In this document: in pieces, positions 7,872 to 15,523 of the stretch
How the letters are laid out: each line of letters opens with the position of its first letter
Numbering within the stretch: the stretch's first letter is position 1
Made by a program: the position numbers and the translations under genes
The notes under the pieces: model-generated
Told to the model about the DNA's origin: nothing
Seen by the model: only the letters and a program-made list of their open reading frames with translations
Database searches by the model: none
Origin: Lawsonella clevelandensis
GTDB taxonomy: Bacteria > Actinomycetota > Actinomycetes > Mycobacteriales > Mycobacteriaceae
Assembly (NCBI RefSeq): GCF_003241315.1
Contig: NZ_QFOZ01000013.1
Coordinates: forward strand, 1-36,878
Length of the DNA stretch: 36,878 nt
Direction: 5' to 3'

Positions 7872-9641
7872 ATGGATCAAACTTTTGTTTACGGAGCGGC
7901 TGTCCTTTCTATCCACAGTGCTATCGCGTGTGCTCTCGCCGAGCAGAATCTAAAATTTGTGGAATTTCCTCCTGCACTCGCTATTTCATTATTGAAACCG
8001 AGCTCACTACGTGCAGAAAAATTGTTGGCGAGTAATTTTCTGGAGTTTCATCCTGAGCAAGTAAATAGTTTTCTCGATGATATACAAAATAAGCAGCTTG
8101 CTTTAACTAATCTTGGATCTGTCCTCCAGGATTGCACGTCTTCCACTACATCCGTGTGGAAGGGAAAAGCAGCTGATGCGGCACGGCATACTCTCTCAAA
8201 AACAGAAAAAGACGTTGAAGCGAAGGCACATATCTACGAAATCGCTTCTCACAATGTCAGCATGGGGCTAAAAGTCACTACGCAGATGATAGTTTTTGCG
8301 CAGGGGCAGGCTTGGGCTGCTGTCGCAACGAAGCGCCCTATAGGGATTGATCATCTGCTGCGGGGGTTTGGGGATGCTCTTGTTGCAATGGGATCTGACG
8401 GTGTCAGTAGTGTCGTCGGCACTGCTATGGGTAAAAGTAAATCCGCAAAGTATGGTCTTTCCTTCAATCCCGTTGGTGCAATTTTCGGATTAGTGGATGG
8501 TGTTCGGGCTGGTTCCGGAGAATTCACTAAAGCTGTTAAAGATATGCAGCGTTCAACTCAAATTAGTTCTAATGTTTTGGACGCTTTATGCAACCTAGTT
8601 GAGAATGCAGAAAATGAACTTGACCGTATTTGGTCAATTGTTGTTTCAAAAACAGTATCGGGAGAAAAGATTTCTCCTACATTTACGCATAAGTTGAAAC
8701 CAATTGAGGTTAAAGGAGTTGAAGGAGGTAAGTCTTCTCAGGATAAGTCTATTAAATGCCATCCCAATCCCCCTAAGAAAGAACTAAAACCGAAAACTGA
8801 GAATCAGCGGCGTGAAAAGAAACCACCTGTCACGTCAACACCGGTTCTGACAGGGGGAGGCGCTGGAGGAACTAGTGGTTCTGCTACTTCCACCTTTACT
8901 CGCCCGGAAGATATAGGACGCAATTATGCCCCGCATCCGCCTATCTCTCCTGCTCCGAAGAATGTGAATGGAGATCCTGGGCGTACTCCACCATACAATT
9001 CTCCCCAACCTGATGATGCGGAACAGCCTTATCCGAGAGGTGACGAAGCTGCCGTTATAGAGCATATTGTGCACGATGGGGCGCGCACAGCAGCCAGAAT
9101 CCATCATGATCTCTGGTCCACTTTTATCCATGATCTCGAAGGCAGTATTCAATCCACCGATTCTTCCGAGCATTATCCTCCGCAACAACAGAGCCCTAGT
9201 GTTGTTGACAATAGGGAGAATATTGTTGATGTGCCTGTCGATAATCATCCACAGCACCAGGAAAATCCTCTCCCGGATAATAAAACAACTGTAGGCAGTA
9301 GAAGTGTCAGTAATGGAAATCCAAGCTGGTCTCTACGAATTGAAGGTGGAGTTGGAGTAGAGGTTTCAGTAGAAAACCATCACGCCGCCACTATAGAAAT
9401 GAGTGTTGACAGTACCGGCGATACTAATACGCATGATGGTGATAGTGGTAGTCACCATCATGATGGTTCTAGTACGGATAGTTCTGGCAATGATTCAGAC
9501 AAGCACAGTACTGTTGGGGATCATCCCGGTGAGAATAAAGCTACTGACGGAAATCAGAATGGTGATAGTTCCGGCAACACTGATAAAGACAGCACTGATA
9601 AAGGTAGTACTGATAAGGACGGCACCAGTAAGGATGAGTGA
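7872..9641 (+). CDS. Long WXG-like protein with disordered Ser/Asp/His-rich tail (Rv3439c position)
   Basis: A 589-residue protein in three parts. Residues about 60-260 are helical and contain a W96-K-G turn, like a WXG100-type or larger type VII substrate head. Residues about 275-380 are rich in Pro, Lys and Gly (linker). The remainder is low complexity, becoming Ser/Thr/Asp/Gly/His rich (GSHHHDGSS, DKDSTDKGSTDKDG). No signal peptide is seen. GGAGGG (about 7857-7862) precedes the ATG, and the gene begins 3 bases after the previous stop, so the two are one operon. Rv3439c, an Ala/Pro-rich protein of unknown role, has the same place in M. tuberculosis. Function is unknown; a large exported or surface protein of the ESX-4 system is inferred. 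The last 8 bases overlap the next ORF, and the tail may continue there by frameshift. Confidence 0.62.
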   Translation: MDQTFVYGAAVLSIHSAIACALAEQNLKFVEFPPALAISLLKPSSLRAEKLLASNFLEFHPEQVNSFLDDIQNKQLALTNLGSVLQDCTSSTTSVWKGKAADAARHTLSKTEKDVEAKAHIYEIASHNVSMGLKVTTQMIVFAQGQAWAAVATKRPIGIDHLLRGFGDALVAMGSDGVSSVVGTAMGKSKSAKYGLSFNPVGAIFGLVDGVRAGSGEFTKAVKDMQRSTQISSNVLDALCNLVENAENELDRIWSIVVSKTVSGEKISPTFTHKLKPIEVKGVEGGKSSQDKSIKCHPNPPKKELKPKTENQRREKKPPVTSTPVLTGGGAGGTSGSATSTFTRPEDIGRNYAPHPPISPAPKNVNGDPGRTPPYNSPQPDDAEQPYPRGDEAAVIEHIVHDGARTAARIHHDLWSTFIHDLEGSIQSTDSSEHYPPQQQSPSVVDNRENIVDVPVDNHPQHQENPLPDNKTTVGSRSVSNGNPSWSLRIEGGVGVEVSVENHHAATIEMSVDSTGDTNTHDGDSGSHHHDGSSTDSSGNDSDKHSTVGDHPGENKATDGNQNGDSSGNTDKDSTDKGSTDKDGTSKDE

Positions 9642-9942
9642 GCACAATAGTAGTGAGGCGTCACAAACTGCTCACGCTACTGGTAAAAATGAAGTATCTC
9701 ACGCAAAAGGGGATACCCATACGGGGAAACCGTCCACACCGTCTTCCTCTGACAAAGGTGCTTCTAGTAGTAAGAACAGCTATACCAATGTGGCAGTGAA
9801 AGATAATATTTACGCGCATGCGGTGGTCACGGATGAACCATCAGTAAAATCTGCGCCGCCGAAAACGCCACCATCATCTGACTCGCATTTTAAAAAGACA
9901 AGTTCAGGGCATGATGATCTCTCTAAAGCTGGGATGTGGTGA
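9634..9942 (+). CDS. Low-complexity Ser/His/Lys-rich ORF, possibly the frameshifted end of the preceding protein
   Basis: This 102-codon frame starts at an ATG overlapping the end of the long WXG-like gene by 8 bases (ATGAGTGA). It has no separate ribosome site of quality, only AAGG abutting the ATG. Its product (EHNSSEASQTAHATGKNEVSHAKG...SSSDKGASSSKN...KAGMW) has the same composition as the tail before it. Two readings are possible: a translationally coupled small protein, or a continuation of the tail after a +1 shift or a sequence error in the repetitive DNA. It ends 2 bases before the next gene. Function unknown. Confidence 0.45.
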   Translation: MSEHNSSEASQTAHATGKNEVSHAKGDTHTGKPSTPSSSDKGASSSKNSYTNVAVKDNIYAHAVVTDEPSVKSAPPKTPPSSDSHFKKTSSGHDDLSKAGMW

Positions 9943-9944
9943 GA

Positions 9945-10163
9945 ATGTCTATTTTTGAGCAGCAGCCAAAACGTAAAGTCCATAATTATGACGAGGAAGA
10001 GATAGAGGAATATTTCTCTCAATACGATGAGGAAGAGCCTCGTGAGTTAACAGATGACGAGGCAGAAACAATTTTTGATTCTCTGCATACGTTTAAGAAA
10101 TTAGCTCAGGCTGGCTATATCGAGCTTGAGCCAGAAACATTAAAAATGCTCGATAAGCTCTGA
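9945..10163 (+). CDS. Small acidic protein of unknown function
   Basis: A 72-residue product (MSIFEQQPKRKVHNYDEEEIEEYFSQYDEEEPRELTDDEAETIFDSLHTF...) with a basic start, a strongly acidic middle and a predicted C-terminal helix. No signal peptide or membrane segment. ATG 9945 is preferred; GTG 9936 in frame would overlap the previous ORF. It is the last gene of the ECF-type operon and ends before a two-way terminator. I do not recognise the family. An acidic soluble partner or chaperone of the long protein encoded upstream is possible, from context only. Confidence 0.6.
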   Translation: MSIFEQQPKRKVHNYDEEEIEEYFSQYDEEEPRELTDDEAETIFDSLHTFKKLAQAGYIELEPETLKMLDKL

Positions 10164-10210
10164 AGAAATAGTAGATAACGTACTCTGTAGAATCCGTTGT
10201 CTAGATCAAT

Positions 10211-10275
10211 AAAAAATAACCCCTAGGACGTGGTGGAACTTTTGGAAAGTAGCCGCCACGTCCTAGGGGTATAAA
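10211..10275. terminator. Two-way terminator between converging genes
   Basis: A perfect 15-base stem pairs 10219-10233 with 10256-10270. An A-run (10211-10216) on the left gives a U-run for the minus strand, and a shorter TAAAATTT on the right serves the plus strand. It lies between the acidic-protein gene (+) and the hydrolase-like gene (-). Confidence 0.8.
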
Positions 10276-10277
10276 AT

Positions 10278-11177
10278 TTATCGGTGAAGACCGGCAAAGA
10301 GATGCTTTGATTCTTTTGACGCAATTTCTGCTTCGGCATGTTGACGCCGTGTCAGTACTACCTCTGTTCCCGCGATTTCTGATTCTAGGGATGCAAAATC
10401 CTCATAATCGTCATCACCTGAAAGTTGGTACCATAGGTAGCCTGTTATAAGGCTAAGCTGCGCACGTAACGGCTTCTTGTCGTTCGTTTCAGAAAGCCCA
10501 AAACGTTCCAGTATGTTATTTCCCGCCATGCCCATGCGAGTACAACCAGGTACTTTTCGCATAACAACAGGGGCACCCCAGGAATTAGCAAAATCTTTTG
10601 ATATGTCCGCCGATAGCCCTGCCGAATATCCTGGACAAATGATGAGTGCCGGGGCAGTGGCATGTGGTGTGTAGTCCAGTGGGGAAGGAGACGAATCTGT
10701 CGGGTAAGCAGCAACTACTCCTTTGAGAGAGAGTTTTTGAGAAGCTGTCTCCGCAACAACTGCGCCGCCTAAACCATGGCCAAGCAATGCTATTGCGTCG
10801 TCGGATAATTGTGCAGCGCCATTGCCTAACTGCATGGTGGGCAGTGATTTTATGAGATCTGTAAGTTGCTCAGATAAATCACCTGCATCATTAAGAGCAG
10901 TATTAGCTAGTTTGGGTACTATGCAGGCCATACCCCACGATGCTAAATGCCGAGCTATCTCATAATAGGATCGTGCAGGTGTTAGCCAATCAGGAATAAT
11001 AATGACGGTAGGTACAGGAGTGCGACCAGTGGGAGCAAAAACCACACCTTCAAGGGAGGCATCCGCCAAGTCACCTCGCATCACACGTCGAGGACCTATA
11101 TAGGAGAGATCAGAAACACGTTTCTTTAATTTCGTAGCCACGTGTTTAAGCCTAATCAATAACACTCGTATAGACAT
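10278..11177 (-). CDS. Alpha/beta-hydrolase-fold protein, Rv3438-like, lacking the usual nucleophile
   Basis: A 299-residue protein from the ATG at 11177; a longer frame from a TTG at 11246 has no ribosome site and adds 23 unlikely residues. The central part (VMRGDLADASLEGVVFAPTG...TVIIIPDWLTPARSYYEIARHLASWGMACIVPKL) fits the dienelactone-hydrolase/chlorophyllase-like fold. The nucleophile elbow, normally G-x-S-x-G, reads GHGLGG (133-138) with Gly135 where Ser or Cys should be, so ordinary hydrolase chemistry is unlikely. Rv3438 holds the same place and opposite orientation relative to glmS in M. tuberculosis. It is divergent from glmS with 120 bases between. Substrate unknown; a binding or scaffold role is possible. 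Confidence 0.75.
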   Translation of the reverse strand: MSIRVLLIRLKHVATKLKKRVSDLSYIGPRRVMRGDLADASLEGVVFAPTGRTPVPTVIIIPDWLTPARSYYEIARHLASWGMACIVPKLANTALNDAGDLSEQLTDLIKSLPTMQLGNGAAQLSDDAIALLGHGLGGAVVAETASQKLSLKGVVAAYPTDSSPSPLDYTPHATAPALIICPGYSAGLSADISKDFANSWGAPVVMRKVPGCTRMGMAGNNILERFGLSETNDKKPLRAQLSLITGYLWYQLSGDDDYEDFASLESEIAGTEVVLTRRQHAEAEIASKESKHLFAGLHR

Positions 11178-11199
11178 GGAAAGTTCATGGGAAACGTGC

Positions 11200-11213
11200 C
11201 ACAGAAATCTGTG
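11200..11213. promoter_or_regulatory. Small palindrome between the hydrolase-like gene and glmS
   Basis: CACAGA (11200-11205) and TCTGTG (11208-11213) form a dyad with a 2-base centre in the 120-base divergent region. It may be an operator; it is too short to be sure, and no clear -35/-10 pair was found for either gene. Confidence 0.25.
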
Positions 11214-11297
11214 AAACACTACTGTGACAGTAAAAAGAGTGAACAACAGTACGACTCAAAGAGACTCTAGGGACTCTAAACAAGTAGGGTATAAGCT

Positions 11298-13175
11298 ATG
11301 TGTGGAATCGTTGGATACGTAGGTACTCCTGGTCAGTCTAAGCCTGCCCTTGGTGTTGTTATTGACGCATTACGGCGTATGGAATATCGCGGCTACGACT
11401 CTGCTGGTATTGCTCTTCTCGATGGCTCCGGTGGCATGGCTGTGGAGAAGAAAGCTGGCAAACTCGACAATTTAGTTGCCACAGTAGAGTCTGCTGGTTT
11501 AGAAAATTATCCTGCCACTACAGGAATTGGCCATACTCGGTGGGCTACGCATGGCCGCCCCACAGACATTAACGCGCATCCGCATGTGGATCAGCTGGGC
11601 AAAATAGCGGTGGTGCATAATGGCATCATTGAAAACTTCGCCCCGCTCCATGCTGAACTTGAAGCCCAAGGTGTGGAGTTCACCTCAGAAACAGACACGG
11701 AAACTGTTACTCATTTACTTCATGCCGAATACTACGGTGAAGGCCCCAATGCGGGTAATTTCACGGCCTCTGTCATGGCTGTTATTAACAGGTTAGAGGG
11801 CGCTTTTACCCTTGTCATTGCGCATGCTGACCACCCCGATATGCTTATGGCGTGTCGCCGTAGTACCCCTCTCGTTATTGGAGTGGGCGAACATCAGATG
11901 TTCCTGGGGTCTGATGTTGCCGCATTTATTGAACATACGCGGGAAGCTGTTGAGCTGGGGCAAGACAATGTTGTCACGATCACTGCCGATGGCTACACCA
12001 TCACTGATTTCGAGGGGAATCCCGTTGAGGGGCGTCCTTTTACTATCGATTGGGATCTTGAAGCTGCGGAAAAGTGCGGCTACGACTACTTCATGCTGAA
12101 GGAGATCGCGGAACAGCCACAGGCCCTCGCTGACACGTTACGTGGACATTTTGTTGATGGGCGAATTGTTCTTGATGAGCGTCGTCTTTCTGACGAAGAT
12201 CTACGGCAGATCGAAAAAATCTTTGTGGTAGCGTGTGGATCTGCTTATCACTCGGGTTTGCTGGCTAAATACGCTATCGAACATTGGACACGTGTTCCTG
12301 TTGAAATTGAGCTTGCTTCTGAATTCCGCTACCGTGACCCCGTCCTTGGACCTAATACGTTGGTAGTAGCTATTTCTCAGTCTGGTGAGACTGCAGATAC
12401 TTTGGAGGCAGTGCGCCATGCGCGTAGCCAAAAAGCACGCGTGCTTGCCGTATGTAATACCAATGGGGCACAAATTCCGCGTGAATCTGATGCCGTACTC
12501 TATACCCACGCAGGTCCCGAAATTGCTGTTGCCTCCACGAAAGCTTTCCTTGCACAGGTTATTGCTAACTATCTAGTTGGTTTGGCGTTAGCCCAAGCGC
12601 GCGGTACGAAGTATCCGGATGAGGTTGCTGTCATTTACCGTGAACTGGAGGCAATGGCAGAGAAGGTAGAACGTGTCCTGGATCAGACGGATGACATTCG
12701 AAGCATCGGACGCCAGTTTGCCGGCAGTAACACTCTTCTTTTCATCGGCCGTAATGTTGGTTACCCAGTAGCGTTGGAAGGCGCTCTTAAACTTAAAGAG
12801 CTTGCGTATATTCACGCGGAAGGTTTCGCGGCCGGCGAGCTTAAACATGGCCCTATTGCTCTTATTGATGAGGGTATGCCGGTTGTTGTTATTATGCCGT
12901 CGCCGAAAGGTCGCGCAGTGCTGCATTCCAAGATGATTTCTAATGTCAAAGAAGTGCAGGCTCGCGGCGCCACGACTATCGTCATCGCTGAAGACAATGA
13001 TGAAGCTGTGGTGCCTTTCGCCGACTACATTATTCGCGTTCCAGAATGTTCCAGTTTGCTACAGCCACTCGTCTCCACGGTGCCGTTGCAAATTATGGCT
13101 GCGGAGATCGCTACCCAGCGGGGATACGATGTAGATAAGCCACGTAACCTTGCTAAGTCTGTCACTGTCGAATAG
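11298..13175 (+). CDS. glmS: Glutamine-fructose-6-phosphate aminotransferase (isomerizing)
   Basis: GlmS makes glucosamine-6-phosphate from fructose-6-phosphate and glutamine, the first step to UDP-GlcNAc. The 625-residue product begins MCGIVGYVG, so Cys2 becomes the N-terminal nucleophile of the class II glutaminase domain (about 2-225; HTRWATHG and HNGIIEN present). Two SIS sugar-phosphate domains follow: SQSGETADT and EIAVASTKAF lie in the first, GRNVGYPVALEGALKLKEL in the second. The C-terminus DVDKPRNLAKSVTVE is the conserved active-site tail. ATG 11298 is preceded by AGTAGGG. No glmS ribozyme is visible in the short leader. It is followed by a repeat-bearing spacer. Confidence 0.97.
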   Translation: MCGIVGYVGTPGQSKPALGVVIDALRRMEYRGYDSAGIALLDGSGGMAVEKKAGKLDNLVATVESAGLENYPATTGIGHTRWATHGRPTDINAHPHVDQLGKIAVVHNGIIENFAPLHAELEAQGVEFTSETDTETVTHLLHAEYYGEGPNAGNFTASVMAVINRLEGAFTLVIAHADHPDMLMACRRSTPLVIGVGEHQMFLGSDVAAFIEHTREAVELGQDNVVTITADGYTITDFEGNPVEGRPFTIDWDLEAAEKCGYDYFMLKEIAEQPQALADTLRGHFVDGRIVLDERRLSDEDLRQIEKIFVVACGSAYHSGLLAKYAIEHWTRVPVEIELASEFRYRDPVLGPNTLVVAISQSGETADTLEAVRHARSQKARVLAVCNTNGAQIPRESDAVLYTHAGPEIAVASTKAFLAQVIANYLVGLALAQARGTKYPDEVAVIYRELEAMAEKVERVLDQTDDIRSIGRQFAGSNTLLFIGRNVGYPVALEGALKLKELAYIHAEGFAAGELKHGPIALIDEGMPVVVIMPSPKGRAVLHSKMISNVKEVQARGATTIVIAEDNDEAVVPFADYIIRVPECSSLLQPLVSTVPLQIMAAEIATQRGYDVDKPRNLAKSVTVE

Positions 13176-13210
13176 GTCATCGGATCTCAGAATTGTCGGG
13201 ACGAATCGTA

Positions 13211-13260
13211 CTAGACAGTGCTAGATAGTGTCAGGCAGGGCTAGACAATTCTAGACAGTT
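13211..13260 (+). repeat. Five tandem 10-base imperfect repeats
   Basis: Five contiguous units starting at 13211, 13221, 13231, 13241 and 13251 follow the pattern CTAGACAGTG; units 1, 2, 4 and 5 are nearly alike and unit 3 is diverged. The period of one helical turn, directly ahead of the membrane-protein gene at 13286, is compatible with cooperative protein binding or simple slippage. Confidence 0.7.
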
Positions 13261-13285
13261 GAACGATGTCGAAGAAGGGTTGTTA

Positions 13286-13678
13286 ATGCGTCGTTGGATC
13301 GCGGGGCTAGAGCCTAAGGCTCTTCCTTTTGCCCTCGTGTGTAATATCCTCACTTTGCTGATGGGGGTATCAATTGCGACAGTGCTAGTGGCGCGCGCTC
13401 AGGAAACGACGAACGGTAATGCCGGTTCTATTCCCATCATCAGTGCGGTGTGTTTTGTCGCTATCGTGGTAGTGCTCTGGTATCTCAGTAAAGGCCGTTT
13501 GTGGGCACGTCTTGTTATAAGTGTGCTCAGTTTTATCGCTATAGTGTTTAGCCTTATTGTGACGTCTACGTCAATGGGGTTCGAGGGCACTATTATCCGA
13601 CTTTTTGAAGTAATGCTGATCTTTGCCTCATTGGGACTGTCATTCTTATGGATACCTCTGCCAGAGAGAGAACAGTAA
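13286..13678 (+). CDS. Small four-helix membrane protein of unknown function
   Basis: A 130-residue product with four hydrophobic segments (roughly 12-35, 49-68, 73-95 and 101-122), short loops and a few charged residues at the ends; no known catalytic motif. ATG 13286 is chosen because GAAGAAGGG (13271-13279) precedes it; a TTG at 13259 in the same frame lacks a site. Its stop overlaps the start of nnr (TAATG), so it is translated with nnr. In M. tuberculosis two membrane-protein genes (Rv3435c, Rv3434c) hold the place between glmS and nnr; they are larger, and I cannot say that this is related. Confidence 0.72.
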   Translation: MRRWIAGLEPKALPFALVCNILTLLMGVSIATVLVARAQETTNGNAGSIPIISAVCFVAIVVVLWYLSKGRLWARLVISVLSFIAIVFSLIVTSTSMGFEGTIIRLFEVMLIFASLGLSFLWIPLPEREQ

Positions 13679-15318
13679 TGCACGTCTATACTGCCGACAG
13701 TATTCGCGCTGCTGAAGCGCCACTTCTTACTTCTCTTCCAGAAGGCGAGCTGATGCGACGAGCCTCTTACGGATTAGCTCTCCACGCGGTGAAAGAAATC
13801 CGTCGGATAAAGGGGAACGTGTACGGAAGCCATGTTGTTCTTATCGTTGGGGCGGGTAACAACGGTGGCGACACACTCTGGGCAGGAACCTATTTACGCC
13901 GTAAAGGAGCTGCTGTCACAGCTATTCTTCTGAATCCCGAGCGTACTCATAAGGCGGGTTTAACGGCATTCCGTGCGGCATACGGGAATGTCATCTCTTT
14001 CTCCGATACGGCGGTATCGGGCAATGTCGAGAACGCTGATCTTGTCAGTGCTATCAAAACGGCTGATCTGGCATTGGAAGGTATTGTCGGCATTGGCGGG
14101 CATGGCCCGTTGCGAGAATCCGCGGCAGCCATTATTAATGCGCTGGAAGAGGCATCTGTGCCGATTATGTCTGTGGACATTCCCGCCGGTATTGATCCAG
14201 ATACGGGAGTGCGTCACCACCCACATGTTCACCCCATGGCCACAGTGACCTTTGGGGCATTGAAGCCTTGCCGTATCCTTGCTGGCCCTTACTGTGGACG
14301 CGTCTCCCTAGTCGATATTGGTTTGGATCTTAACGCGGAAACCCCTGCTATGCAGGTACTGTCTGACGAAGATGTAGCAGCGCAGTGGCCCATTCCTGGT
14401 TCCACTGACAATAAGTACACCACCGGTGTGGTAGGGATATGCGCTGGTTCTCACAAATATCCGGGGGCAGCTCTCTTATCGGTGGCGGGTGCAACACATG
14501 CTAGCTCCGCTATGGTGCGGTACGCCGGTTCTGCTACGGATCTTGTCCTCTTCCATCAACCAGACACAATTTGCGTCACTTCACCAAAACATGCGGGGCA
14601 CGTCAACGCGTGGGCAGTTGGACCCGGGATAGGAACTGATGAGAAGGCCTATAAACGGCTGCGGTGGATCTTGAAACAGGATGTCCCTGTTGTTGTAGAT
14701 GCCGATGCTATTACGCTTATTTCTCGTTTTCCCGAGCTCATGGACTACCGGCCAGAGGGCGCTGCTACTCTCGTCACCCCGCATACTGGTGAGTTCCTAC
14801 GGTTATGCAGTGCCTATTCGGCTGCCTCACAGTATCTGCTCCCACAGTCAACAACCGATATAGAGCAGATGGGGTGTTCTGCTGCGGTGACGGCATGTCG
14901 AGAAGCTTGGAAAAACCAAGGGATTAACCTCAGTATTCTTTTAAAGGGGAGAGCAACATATATTGCTGGCAGCGAAGGTATCTATGCGGAGGATACCGGC
15001 TCTTCCTGGGCAGCTACTCCGGGTAGTGGGGATGTCCTGACGGGTATTGTAGGGGCTCTTGTCGCACATGGAGCAGTGGCGGGACGGTCTGTAGAAGAAT
15101 CTGCAGCAATGGCCGTTCGAGTACATTCTCGCGCTGCACTATTAGCCTCTTTAGGAGCTTCTTTCGGTGAGTCTGCAGGTAAGACTTGGCCTGCAGATGG
15201 GGCCAGACGATTTCTGTCTGACACTGATACGGCAGGGAGAGGGGCTCCCGTGACAGCCTCAGAGATTTCCCAGTCGATATCGGCGGCAATACGTGATGTG
15301 CGAAACGGGACGCTATAG
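13678..15318 (+). CDS. nnr: Bifunctional NAD(P)HX epimerase / ADP-dependent NAD(P)HX dehydratase
   Basis: Nnr repairs hydrated nicotinamide cofactors. The N-terminal YjeF-type epimerase part (about 1-215) shows VGAGNNGGD and MSVDIPAGIDPDTG. The C-terminal ribokinase-like dehydratase part (about 240-540) shows AVGPGIGTD, VVDADAI, VTPHTGEF and the catalytic ATPGSGDVLTGI. At 546 residues the two-domain length is about normal. The ATG at 13678 overlaps the preceding stop; the frame is open 10 codons further up, but homologues begin near MHVYTADSIRAAE. Rv3433c has the same place in M. tuberculosis. The 205 bases after it hold no feature I can support. Confidence 0.94.
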   Translation: MHVYTADSIRAAEAPLLTSLPEGELMRRASYGLALHAVKEIRRIKGNVYGSHVVLIVGAGNNGGDTLWAGTYLRRKGAAVTAILLNPERTHKAGLTAFRAAYGNVISFSDTAVSGNVENADLVSAIKTADLALEGIVGIGGHGPLRESAAAIINALEEASVPIMSVDIPAGIDPDTGVRHHPHVHPMATVTFGALKPCRILAGPYCGRVSLVDIGLDLNAETPAMQVLSDEDVAAQWPIPGSTDNKYTTGVVGICAGSHKYPGAALLSVAGATHASSAMVRYAGSATDLVLFHQPDTICVTSPKHAGHVNAWAVGPGIGTDEKAYKRLRWILKQDVPVVVDADAITLISRFPELMDYRPEGAATLVTPHTGEFLRLCSAYSAASQYLLPQSTTDIEQMGCSAAVTACREAWKNQGINLSILLKGRATYIAGSEGIYAEDTGSSWAATPGSGDVLTGIVGALVAHGAVAGRSVEESAAMAVRVHSRAALLASLGASFGESAGKTWPADGARRFLSDTDTAGRGAPVTASEISQSISAAIRDVRNGTL

Positions 15319-15523
15319 AAAACCAGCGGGATGTTATAGAGAACGGTGTAGAGAGCTGGCAGAGGGCTAGTAGAGGGCAGATGGAGAAGTGTGAAAAGGC
15401 TTTTCACTAGCGTAATGTTTCGTCGTATACATGTACAGTGATGTGTTCGCGATAGAGTGGAAAGATGAGCACGTCCGAATGGATACTTAATGGTTTCATC
15501 GTATAAGAGACTAGGATAAGGCC

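Noticed and set aside
9587..9636. 15-base imperfect repeats (DKDST/DKGST/DKDGT) as a phase-variation tract
   Set aside because: The unit is a multiple of three, so copy changes would not shift the frame.
11178..11297. glmS ribozyme
   Set aside because: The leader is short, has none of the ribozyme core pairing, and the ribozyme is characteristic of Firmicutes.
15319..15523. Promoter for the alr-tsaE gene (TATAAG at 15502)
   Set aside because: No -35 at suitable spacing could be matched, so it is not listed.
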